Positions 1-11,300 of a stretch of DNA of 64,000 nt are shown piece after piece (the first letter of the stretch is position 1; each line of letters opens with the position of its first letter). Made by a program: the position numbers and the translations under genes. This stretch comes from Lateolabrax maculatus (Eukaryota; Chordata; Actinopteri; Acropomatiformes; Lateolabracidae). The stretch lies in assembly GCA_031216445.1 (NCBI GenBank), contig CM062213.1, positions 10,727,501 through 10,791,500 of the forward strand. The letters are read 5' to 3'. The notes beneath the pieces were generated by a model. It made no database searches. It saw only the letters and a list, made by a program, of their open reading frames with translations, and had not been told where the DNA came from.

Positions 1-2925
1 ACCCCTGCACCCTGCTGAGCCTCGACCGAATGTCAACAATAACAAATCCAAATGCTTTTTGGCATACTGGCAGATGAGAGGAAAGCAAATTAAATGATGC
101 CCTCTGGAAGGACACCTGTGTTTCTTGCCACAGAAAAGCTGTTTTGTGGTGTCTTGGAAATGCAGGGACACATCGGTAGGCGTAGGCATGCTTCACCATA
201 GATTTTTATCCCTACAATAATGTGATAGACAGGGATTAGGCTGCTGCAAGAAAAACAACAGTACTGGGAGGACAAGCACTAAGAAAGACCTCATAAAAAA
301 CATCCAGCGGAGTTGTTTCTCTGACCTTTAAGACAGACTCTAACAAATCACATGAGAAGAATCCCTTTAAAGATGTTTAATGTTTTAATATTAGCCTTCA
401 ATTTAAGTTTTTGCATTTTTAAAATTCGAAGTCACCACGGCTGCCCAGAGTTTCAAACTGAAACACCAGTAAATCTCATCAATTCGAAGTGGCATGGTGG
501 GTCTTTGGATATAACAATAACAACATGGTCGGAAATCCAGCCAGGACAGGTCACATCACCCGTATCTTGCCTGTTTCTCAATTTTGAACTCACAAAATGG
601 CAGTAAATAAGCTGTTAAATCTCACATAGAGGTTCCAAGCCTTCATTTACTGTATAACGCCTGGAAAAGAAGAATACGCCATGACATCTTTATTTCAATG
701 TCAGTCATTTGTTACAAGGGAATGATTTTTCTTTTTGTGTTTATGTAATCTCTTTTGTGCATTTTGGGTGTTACTGTATAACTGTCCACCAAGGAAACTT
801 CAGAAACATGAAAAAATGCCATTATGAGACAGAATGGGCAAGTCAGTAAGTGGAGCTGAAAGAAAAAAAAATCCCCTGAAATTCACCTATAAGGGTTTCA
901 GCCCTGGAGGCATGCATGATTGCTCTGGTGTTTTCAATTTCCTGCTGGGTTTCCCAATATTTATTTTTATTCAACCTCAATTTCTACTTAACCTTTGCAT
1001 AATACTAGACAAATACATGAAGACCAGGTTCTAACGGCCAGCAAAGAGTCAAAACATGTCAGTGTGATATCAGGAGAGAAAAAGGAAAAAGAGAAACTTT
1101 AATATATGAAAAAAAACTTACAGTGACAAATCGCTGGCAGAGGCCTATTTGCTGAGAAACAGTTGTATGTATGCCTGGAGATATAGAAACCTGAAATAGA
1201 GACCTGGAAGGCAGGGATAAAAATTAAATTGTCCAATTCCAGAGTCTTTTGAAACTCATTCCAGTCACTGTAAGCCACAAACTGGAACTGGGAGTGCCTA
1301 AGAGACATTTTCAGGCAGATGTTACTGCAGTCTGATGTGATTTGTAATGATGTGGCTTGTTCTATAGGGAGTGAGGGGAACATTAGTGATGAACCTGGTA
1401 AACATCAAGCCACTCAACAGCAGGCAAACGTGTGTGGAACATCATTTGAACAATGTCATTTGGTTTATAACACAAATACATGTGTTGTTTATATTTTAAA
1501 AATTAAATCAAGGCATTTGCAGTAGCATCCAGCAACCTGTGCTGATTTCTTGTGCTGATTTTTTAGTTGACATATTGTTATTGCACAGAGCTGATATACT
1601 TTTGGGTTAAAATTAACTCTGATGGATAAGAACCCAGATAAACAGCAGAATAGGGGTGAGACTGATCATTATGCTGTGTGTATATAAGAAGGAGGGTAGT
1701 TATATGTACATCACATGTGCAAGGCTTTTTGAAATCAGGGTTGATGAAAAGAGTGACACCTACACATCTGCTCAAACTACACATTTATTAAAATTGTATT
1801 ATTATATTTATATTTTATTATATTTTGATCACAGTCAGATCTTTGTAAGGTCATAATTTATAAAATTGGTCACTACATCTATACGTATAGCTGACAGGAC
1901 CAACGATGACAGGCATGGTTAACCATCCAACATGCGCAGGGGATAAACATCTCAAAACAATTAATGTTTCCATTTTTCAGACAGCAGTCTTTGATTATTT
2001 AGATTAAAGTCTCACTTATAATAAATAAATTGGAAACCAAGTTGCCTCCAGTTAACCTCTCTTCTGTTTTTTTTCCTCTGTGCTGCTGCAGACTCACTTC
2101 ACTGCCTTCTATGGCTCTGCGTACACTGTGTTCCAAGTTATCATCACACTAACTGGCTCAAATGACCAGGGTGTGCTTTGACCTAAGAGGATAAGAAAAT
2201 CATTAAATTTCACTCCAATTATTAGAAAACAGAATTGAGGTTATCTTAAATAATTAAAGATTTAATAAATTGATGAGCTAGATACTGAAGACAACTGCAG
2301 CTTTAGTCCACACATTTGAAGCATGTTTTTAATGCTGCAGGCACTATGCATATTTCAAAGTGGTGGTACAGGAGAGTATAATATTACTTTCTATGGCACT
2401 GGAATAGTGCAAAACATAGCAGAGAAAGTCTGGCAATGCAAGACATCTATTAGATTACATACAAAAACAATCTGCAAAATCAGAAGGAACCATATATTAT
2501 CGCCTTTTTCATAATAGGTCTTAATAAGTCTTTCTGTACATGGCTGTAGAAAGAACATTTAGTTCACACATTGAGAAGTTTATTTTTTTAGTTGTTTACT
2601 GGAGCACAATCCCAATGTACAGATGGATTTAGAGTGCTGTAATAGGTCACATTAAAAAAAAAGATGGTCCAGAGAAAACTGTGTGTTAAACGACAGGAAA
2701 AAAACACATCAGAAAGATAATGGAGAACACCAACAGTGTGACAAATTACACAATGTCACGTTGAGCTGCATGGACTGATCGAAAATAAGATGGGCTGGGG
2801 TTTGTAACCATCAGCTGTAAATGCTCTCCAGTGTAGATTGTTAAACTTGTCTGTTTCATTTTATCTCCAATGCAAATTTGTTGGTGATGTGTTGGTGTTT
2901 TATAGATCTGATGCATATTTTATTT
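1..2925. other. AT-rich non-coding DNA, no gene seen
   Basis: Open frames here are all under 100 codons, lack recognisable protein motifs, and start and stop as expected by chance in AT-rich DNA. I see no exon with credible splice sites and a known domain, no tRNA-like fold and no strong microsatellite. It lies beyond the 3' end of rad18 and could hold part of a neighbouring gene's intron or regulatory DNA, but nothing in the sequence shows this. Confidence 0.5.
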
Positions 2926-5900
2926 TGTCGTTTTTGTTGTTTTTATGTCGTTTTTGTTGTTTATAGTGTCATTTTTTGTCTTTTTTGTTATCTATAGTGT
3001 CGTTTTTTGTTGTTTTTGTTGTTTATAGTGTCGTTTTTGTTGTTTTTATTGTTGTTTTTTGTTTTTTGTCGTTTTTGTTGTTTAGTGTCTTTTTTGTTGT
3101 TTTTTGTCGTTTGTGTTGATTTTCTTTTAGTTTTTTTGTCGTTTTTGTTGTTTATAGTGTCATTTTTTATCATTTTTGTTTATAGTGTCGTTTTTGTTGT
3201 TTACAGTGTTGTTTTTGTTGTTAATAATGTCGTATTTTGTTGTTTTTGTTGTTTATAATGTAGTTTTTTTGTCATTTTTTGTTGTTTATAGTGTCGCTTT
3301 TGTTGTTTTTTTGTTTTTGTTTTTTTGTCGTTTTTGTTGTTAATAGTGTCTTTTTTATGTTTTTTAATGTCGTTTTTTGTTGTTTTTAATGTCGTTTTTT
3401 GTCATTTTTGTTGTTTACAGTGTTGTTTTTGTTGTTAATAGTGTCGTTTTGTCGTTTTTGTTGTTTATAGTGTCGTTTCTTGTCGCTTTTGTTTATAGTG
3501 TCGTTTTTTTGTTGTTTGTGTTGTTTTTGTTGTTTAAAGTGTCGTTTTTGTTGTTAATAGTCCTTTTTTTGTTGTTTTATTGTTGTTTTTTGTCGTTTTT
3601 GTTGTTTATAGTGTCGTTTTTTAGTCGTTTTTGGTAGTTTTTTGTTGTTTATACTGTTGTTTTTGTTGTTTTTTTGTCGTTTTGTTGTCATTTTTGTGGT
3701 TTTTAGTGTCTTTTTGTCGTTTTTTGTCGTTTTTGTTGTTTATTGTGTCTTTTTTGTTGTTTTTTGGTCGTTTTTTGTAGGTTTTTTTGTCTTTTTTGTC
3801 ATTTTTTTGTCGTTTTTGTTGTTTATAGTGTCATTTTTTGTTATTTTTTGTTGTTTTTTGTCGTTTTGTTGTTTATAGTGTCGTTTGTTTTCTTTTTTTT
3901 CGTTGTTTTGTCGTTTTTGTAGTTTTTTGTAGTTTTTTTGTTGTTTAAAGTGTCGCTTTTTTGTCGTTTCTGGTCAATTTTTGCTGTTTATAATGTTGTT
4001 TAGTGTCGTTTTTTGTTGTTTTTTTAATCATTTTTTGACATTTTTTGTCATTTATAGTGTCATTTTTGTTGTTTTTTTGTTGTTTTTGTAGTTTTTTTGT
4101 CATTTTTTGTTTAAAGTGTCGCTTTTTTGTCGTTTTTGGTCATTTTTTGTTGTTTATACTGTTGTTTAGTGTCGTTTTTTGTTGTTTTTTGTTGTTTTTG
4201 TCATTTTTTGTCATTTTTTGTCGTTTATAGTGTCGTTTTTGTTGTTTTTTGTCATTCTTGTGGTATATAGTGTCGTTTTTTGTTGTTTATAGCGTCGTTT
4301 TTTGTTGTTTATACTGTTGTTTAGTGTTGTTTTTTGTTGTTTTTTGTTGTTTTTTTGTTGTTTATACTGTTGTTTAGTGTCGTTTTTGTTTTTTTTGTCA
4401 TTTTTGCTGTTTATAGTGTAATTTTTTGTCGTTTTTTTGTGGTTTTTGTCTTATTTGTTGTTTTTGGTCGTTTTTGTCGTTTTTAGTGTCGTTTTTGTCG
4501 TTTTTTGTCGTTTTTTGCTGTTTATACTGTTGTTTAGTGTCGTTTTTGTCGTTAATAGTGTCGTTTTTTTGTCATTTTTTGTCGTTTATACTGTCATTTT
4601 TTGTAATTTTTTGTCATTTTTTGTTGTTTATAGTGTCGTTTTTGTTCTTGTTTTTGTCGTTTTTGTTGGTTATAGTGTCGTTTTTGTTGTAGTTTTTGTT
4701 GTTTATAGTGTCGTTTTTGTCATTTTTGTTGTTTTTAGTGTCGTTTTTGTTGTTGTTTTTGTCGTTTTTGTTGTTTATAGTGTCGTTTTTGTTGTTGTTT
4801 TGTCATTTTTGTTGTTGTTTTTGTCGTTTTTGTTGTTTATAGTGTCGTTTTGTTGTTTTTTTGTCGTTTTTGTTGTCGTTTTTTTGTTGTTTTTAGTGTC
4901 GTTATTGTCGTTTTTGTTGTTTATAGTGTCGTTTTTGTTGTTGTTTTTGTCGTTTTTGGGTTTTATAGTGTCTTTTTTTGTCGTTTTTGTTGTTTATAGT
5001 GTCGTTTTTGTTGTCGTTTTTTGTCGTTTTTGTTGTTATAGTGTTGTTTTGTTGTCGTTTTTGTTGTTTATAGTGTCGTTTTTGTTGTTTTTTTGTCGTT
5101 TTGTCTTTTTTAGTGTCGTTTTTGTTGTTGTTTTTGTCGTTTTTGTTGTTTATAGTGTCGTTTTTGTTGTTTTTTGTCAATTTTTTGTCGTTTTTTGCTG
5201 TTTATACTGTTGTTTAGTGTCGTTTTTTGTCGTTAATAGTCGTTTTTTGTCATTTTTTGTCATTTATAGTGTCGTTTTTGTTGTCGTTTTTGTCGTTTTT
5301 GTTGTTTATAGTGCTTTTTTTTGTCGTTTTTGTCATTTTTGTTGTTTTTAGTGTCGTTTTTGTTGTTGTTTTTGTCGTTTTTGTTGTTTATAGTGTCTTT
5401 TTTTGTCGTTTTTGTTGTTTATAGTGACGTTTTGTTGTTTTTTTTGTCGTTTTTGTTGTCGTTTTTGTCGTTTTTGTTGTTTATAGTGTCTTTTTTTGTT
5501 GTTTATGGTGTCGTTTTTGTTGTTGTTTTTGTCGTTTTTTTGTTTATAGTGTCTTTTTTTGTCGTTTTTGTTGTTTTTAGTGTCGTTTTTGTCGTTTTTG
5601 TTGTTTATAGTGTCGTTTTTGTTGTTTATAGTGTCGTTTTTGTTGTTTTTAGTGTCGTTTTTGTCGTTTTTGTTGTTTATAGTGTCGTTTTTGTTGTTTT
5701 TTGTCGTTTTTGTTGTCTTTTTTTGTCGTTTATAGTGTCATTTTTGTTGTTTTTTGTCGTTTTTGTTGTTTATAATGTCGTTTTTGTTGTTTTTTTGTCG
5801 TTTTTGTTGTTTTTAGTGTCGTTTTTGATGTTTATAGTGTCGTTTTTTGTTGTTTTTTTGTCGTTTCTGTTGTCGTTTTTGTCGTTTATAGTGTAATTTT

Positions 5901-7365
5901 TGTTGTTTTTTTTGTTTATAGTGTCTTTTTTTGTCATTTTTGTTGTTTTGAGTGTCGTTTTTGTCGTTTTTGTTGTTTATAGTGTCGTTTTTTGTCGTTT
6001 TTGTTGTTGTTTTTGTCGTTTTTGTTGTTTATAGTGTCTTTTTTTGTCGTTTTTGTTGTTTATAGTGTCGTTTTTGTTGTCGTTTTTTGTCGTTTTTGTT
6101 GTTATAGTGTCGTTTTTGTTGTCGTTTTTGTTGTTTATAGTGTCGTTTTTGTTTTTTTTTGTCGTGTTTGTTGTTTATAGTGTCGTTTTTGTTGTCGTTT
6201 TTTGTCGTTTTTGTTGTTATAGTGTCGTTTTTGTTGTCGTTTTTGTTGTTTATAGTGTCGTTTTTGTTGTTTTTTTGTCGTTTTGTCATTTTTAGTGTAG
6301 TTTTTGTTGTTGTTTTTGTCGTTTTTGTGGTTTATAGTGTTGTTTTTATTTTTTTTGTCATTTTTGCTGTTTATAGTGTCAATTTTTGTCATTTTTGTTG
6401 TTTTGAGTGTCGTTTTTGTCTATTTAGTTGTTTTGAGTGTCGTTTTTGTCGTTTTTGTTGTTTATAGTGTCGTTTTTGTTGTTTTTTGTCATTTTTGTTG
6501 TCGTTTTTTGTCGTTTTTGTCGTTTTTTGTCGTTTTTGTCGTTTTTGTTGTTTATAGTGTCTTTTTATGTCGTTTTTGTTGTTTATAGTGTCGTTTTTGT
6601 TGGGTTTTTTTGTTATTTTTTGTCGTTTATAGTGTCGTTTTTGTTGTTTTTGTTGTTAATAGTGTCGTTTTTTGTCGTTTTTTGTCATTTTTTGTTGTTT
6701 ATAGTGTCGTTTTTTGTTGTTTTTGTTGTTTTTTTGTCATTTTTGCTGTTTATAGTGTCATATTTTGTCGTTTTTGTTGTTTACAGTGTTGTTTTAGTCG
6801 TTTTTGTTGATTATAGTGTCATTTCTTGTCGTTTTTGTCATTTTTTGTCGTTTATAGTGTCGTTTTTTGTCATTTTGTTGTTAATAGTGTCGTTTTTTGT
6901 TGTTTTTGTTGTTTATATTGTCCTTTTTGATCATTTTTGTTGTTTACAGTGTTGTTTTTGTTTTTAATAGTTTCTTGTTTGTTTGTTTTTGTTTTTTATA
7001 GTGTCCTTTTTGTCGTTTTTTGTAGTTTTTTGTTGATTTTTGTTGTTTTTCTTCGATTTTGGTGTTAATAGTGTCCTTTTAGTTCATTTTTGTTGTTTAT
7101 AGTGTCGTTTCTTTTCTTTTTTTGTCGTTTTTGTTGTTTATAGTGTCGTTTTTTTTTGTTTTTGTTGTTTACAGTGTCGTTTTTTGGTCGTTTTTTGTTG
7201 TTTAAACTGTTGTTTAGTGTTGTTTTTTGTAGTTTTTTTGTCATTTGTGTTGTTTACAGTGTCGTTTTTGTTGTTTTTTGTCGTTTTTTGTTGTTTTTTC
7301 TTTGATTTTGTTGTTAATAGTGTCGTTTAAGGTCGTTTTTGTTGATTTTTTTCATTTTTTGTTGT
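2926..7365. repeat. 4.4 kb degenerate GT-rich tandem array
   Basis: The plus strand is almost only T and G. It is built from two modules: a 21-bp unit (the 11-mer GTTGTTTATAG followed by the 10-mer TGTCGTTTTT) and a 9-bp spacer GTCGTTTTT or GTTGTTTTT, used zero to several times. Both lengths are multiples of three, so translation gives runs such as VVFVVYSVV on plus and KNDTINNKND on minus. The central part (about 4.6-6.6 kb) is more regular; the flanks have variable T-runs and more substitutions, as expected when unequal exchange homogenises the middle. The left edge fades in from unique DNA near 2926. The right edge stops exactly where the inverted repeat of the next element begins. I do not recognise it as a named satellite. 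Confidence 0.93.
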
Positions 7366-8035
7366 TGGTGTGAATGCTGAAGGCATTTCGTACATTCAAG
7401 GTATTATTCAACATTCAAATCCCATTAATACTTTTAAAAATATTCAACTTTGTTTAAAACTTAATTATAATGAAAGTCAATGAGAAAAACATTCAAAACC
7501 TCTCATCTTCAAAGTCTTCCAAATCCTTCATACTTTCACGTAGAAACATCATTCCAACATTAAAACGTTCACACTTTGGTCTTTCTGGCATAAATTCAAC
7601 TCTTCCATATCATTCATCTTTTTTATACATTCTCCTTTCAAAAATCATGAAAAATTCAGCCCTTCTGACATTTTTACATGAGTGTGTGTGGTGGAATGTT
7701 CAAAGCTAGAGTGGGGAGGAGATTGAAACTCAACTCAAAGATTTCTACTCAAATTGCTCCCAGTACCACAATTTTCACTCCTCATACGTGATTTTACATC
7801 AGAATGTAGGAAAATTTGTTACAGTCGCAGAAGTGTGGCTATAGTAGCAATCAGACCTAAACTTTTGGCTCTACGAGTCCTCAAGTGACAGGTATACCAC
7901 CCAAGAGCTGCATATACTGCAATGTTAACGGAGACCAGAAAGTTGAGGAGGGAGACAGAGGGGAAAAGTGCTGCAGCCATCACCATGGCAACCACTGACT
8001 GTAGCCTGTGACACACAGCTGATCAGTGCAGTTTG

Positions 8036-8058
8036 ACACACACACACACACACACACA
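8036..8058. repeat. (CA)n microsatellite
   Basis: An uninterrupted CA dinucleotide run of about 11 repeats lies inside the putative inverted-repeat element. Confidence 0.9.
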
Positions 8059-8257
8059 GGATTTTTGCATTTTTTGACTTTTTCAAGCATTTGTTCATCA
8101 TTAATTCATAATTTCATGTGTAAACCAGAAAATCTTGTACATATTTCATACATTCTCATTTTTTTTCAACTTTTAACTCCCATTCATAATATTTAGACCG
8201 TTTCCCACTTTTCTTACTAATTCATACTCCCTCCAGCTGCTTCAAGCTGGTTCAAGC

Positions 8258-8286
8258 CAGCAATCCAGTTTAGCGCCAGCCTTTCA
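8258..8286. repeat. 29-bp direct repeat, copy 1
   Basis: This copy begins CAGCAATCCAGTTTAGCG and differs at one position (C for T) from the copy at 8354-8382. Both are in the same orientation near the right end of the putative transposon and look like subterminal repeats. Confidence 0.8.
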
Positions 8287-8353
8287 ACAAACATTCAACT
8301 ATTCCACATCTTTCATACATTGTTGATATTATTCAACTTTTTGTGCTTAATTT

Positions 8354-8382
8354 CAGCAATCCAGTTTAGCGTCAGCCTTTCA
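8354..8382. repeat. 29-bp direct repeat, copy 2
   Basis: This is the partner of the 8258-8286 copy, with one mismatch. It lies just inside the right 15-bp inverted repeat. Confidence 0.8.
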
Positions 8383-11300
8383 GCAGTCAGCATTCACACC
8401 ACAATTTCTTCAGAAATTGCCTTTTCTAGTTAGTAGATATGTTTACAAATAATAGCAAAAATTAAGTAATGTAGTTTTTTTCACGATCCAGTGAAGACCT
8501 TCTTTTTTAAAACTTAGTGATTAAAATGTTTTTGCATAAACTGAAGGATATGTTCTCAGATTTCTTAAAGAAGAACTCCACTGATTTAGCATTGCACTCC
8601 TACGACATTAACACACTCATGATGGACAGCTTAAAACAAAAGGATCAAAATCAATGCAGCATAACCAGATATATCATCTTTTTTACTCCACACATTCTTA
8701 TTCCTTGTAAAAACCACCTACATTACCCACAATACAATTTGACAGGAGATTCGATTGTGTTATGATAGTAGCTGCTTATGTAACTTGGAGTCACAACCCT
8801 CACGCAGAGATGGCATGGCAGAGGTCTGGTGAGCTCACTTCTTTCCAACAGATTTTTTTCATTTCAAACTTGTAGTCTTCAGACCCATCCGATACTGACT
8901 CACGTCAAGTGACACCACTTGAGACAATTTATCAGATATCACCCAGCTCAATCCACAACTTTTTACACATATGCAGTAGCACTCCCTAAGACCTGTAAAC
9001 AGACTTTGATTTATTAAATCAGTGTTCAGCTTTAAGATAAATAAACGATTTAAAAACCCAGCTATTGAAAAGCAGATGTTTGCAGATAGGACATCGGCCT
9101 CTTATTAATGAACAGCTTTGACTGCATTTGATACACCTTACATCACTCATCTAAAAGGGTTTCATCTATTGTCAGATTAAATCCAGAGACTCAAGAAATG
9201 AGGGGAGCTCAAAAATTAATCATGTTTCAATGATCAAAAAGCCTTGATGAAAACGTATTTCACCTCCAATTTATCTCTCCTCTGCCTCATTAGCCGGTGT
9301 CATGCCTTCTTCTGCGTAAGTCTCTGAACTTGATATTAAACATATTAACAAGCACTGATCGAGGAGGTGGAAGGCTCCAGACAAGAAGATTAAAAGTAAA
9401 GCATATTCTGTGGTAGCAGTACTGTATTGGTAGTTGAAACACACAAAAAACACAAAAACACACAAAACTGGGTTTATATATGGGGTCAAGCAAGACAGCT
9501 TCAACACTCCAGGCATTAATATATCAAAGGGAAAGGATCTGTGTTTACAGTCTATTGATCTCTAAAATGTCTCTTTTTGCTTGCTTTTCTCTACAGGGAG
9601 GTCAAAGCACAACCTCAGCCACAGTAGAACTGGTGCCGATGGGTATTCAGTGTCCTGCCCAATGACATTTGAGACGTTTGTGTTCATTTTTCAAGCCAAA
9701 AAAGAGGTCTCTCAAGTCATTAAACAATCTGCTGCTGGGCAACCCATACACGTCTCTCAAAGTCAAAGAAGCCATAAAGAAACGTATGGCTTTGTTCAAT
9801 TCAATTCAGCAAACTTTTACTTCTCCCACGGGGGCAATTAGATTCTGGGCACTCATTGGGCAGACTCAAAAATCACAAAACTAGGCAGCAGATACAGTCC
9901 ATTGCTTTCAAAAATATATGAGCAGTGCTTGGAAAGCCTACAAGATTATTTTAATTGCCAAGAAAAATCTTCAGTGATGTCAATGCCATAATTCTGTTTA
10001 ACAAAATGAATATTAGTTGGGTGATGTAATATCACTGTGAGCACAGTTTTGGCATTCAGAGACATGCCCAACTCCTACTGAATCACTGTGTAATCCCAGT
10101 GCTGCACTAAAGCGACTTTTGTATGAAGAAGCCTCATTCAAAAATGTCATCACGTCTAATGCTAAATGAATGTCACTTGGGCAATCCCTATTTAGAACAA
10201 ACACAAATGGAAAGATCATTTAAGTTAATTCAAAGGGATCTGACTAGCATCTCCATAATGGCAGATTTTGCTTTTGTTATTTGAAGTAAGACTGCATAAT
10301 CATACTTCAGTATGAAGGATCCTCTGGTGTATTTATGCAAATTTCTTTTTCAGAGAATCAATACTTTCGGTGTTACAGTAGACATTTAGTTGCAAAACCC
10401 CCACAAATCTCTAAACATGACACTGGCTATTGACACAAGAAACTAATTGGATCATCTGCTTAAATTCACAGATCTGGGTCCGTAGGTCATTCAGACCTGA
10501 ATATCAAGTAGAGCTAAATGTTTCCATGCAAGTACTGTAGGTGTCTATACCCTCTGTTGAACTTCTGCAGGCATTTATCAACACATTCTATGTTTTGGTC
10601 ATGTATAGATATAGTATGGCATCATGTTGTTTGATGCGAATATGCAAATTAGATAAAGGTGTGCATCTGTGCTAAAAGGCATGTGTGCCTTCCTGTTGAA
10701 CCTGAAACAGCTTGAATTCACCATATCATGGACCTGTTTTGTTTGAATCCAGCATCTGTCAGCCCACATTAAATCATTTGAACATGCTTGTGTTGCAATT
10801 GCACCACTCATGGCATTCCCCTCTTACCTTAACAATTAACTAAATTGCCATGCTTCCATCTGGTACGGTAATGAAATGGACAAATTCAGGTTGTCTGATG
10901 CAATTAGTGTTTTATATGAAATAGTAGAGATGAAATTCAACTAATAAACAGATTTTCAAAAAGTGGGATCCTACAACTAGGTAGACATGTCAAAACATTT
11001 TAGGCTGATTTGTTCCCATCGACATTAAATGTTTGATTTTGAACAACAGCAGCAGATTACATGGCTGTGTAGACACATATTCAATGAAGTGTTCTCAGGT
11101 GCAAACAACTATCTGTATCTTTATGCAATACAGTGTTTTGACCAACTCAGGAAGGGGAATCAGATACCAAAAACCAGTCAGAGCAGAGCAACTTATGAAG
11201 TTAGGATAAAAAAGACGCAAGTAAATTCGTAACCTATCACATTAAGAATTCATTATAAAATATCATGCCTGTGCTTCTTTTGTAGCTAATTATATATTCA

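Larger units (their letters stand above)
7366..8419. mobile_element. Putative non-autonomous DNA transposon (about 1 kb)
   Basis: A 15-bp segment at 7366-7380 (TGGTGTGAATGCTGA) recurs as its exact reverse complement at 8387-8401, about 1 kb away. Just outside the right copy is a short perfect hairpin (8402-8419). The interior is AT-rich with many ATTCA-type words, a (CA)n at 8036-8058 and a 29-bp direct repeat near the right end. No frame encodes a transposase, so if mobile it would depend on an autonomous relative. The sequence outside the left copy is not the hairpin but the GT array, so the left terminus looks lost or overwritten. The superfamily is unknown; target-site duplications were not identifiable. 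Confidence 0.5.

Noticed and set aside
4437..5351. 304-codon open frame, hydrophobic V/F/S/Y-rich
   Set aside because: It is translation of tandem repeat modules whose lengths are multiples of three. It has no signal of selection, no Kozak-supported gene structure, and equivalent open frames on the other strand.
2988..6392. Minus-strand Asn/Lys/Asp-rich frames resembling low-complexity proteins
   Set aside because: They are the reverse complement of the same repeat array and shift frame wherever T-run length changes.
3000..7300. Possible CRISPR-like array
   Set aside because: There are no unique spacers of constant length between conserved repeats; the whole array is one degenerate repeat in a vertebrate genome.
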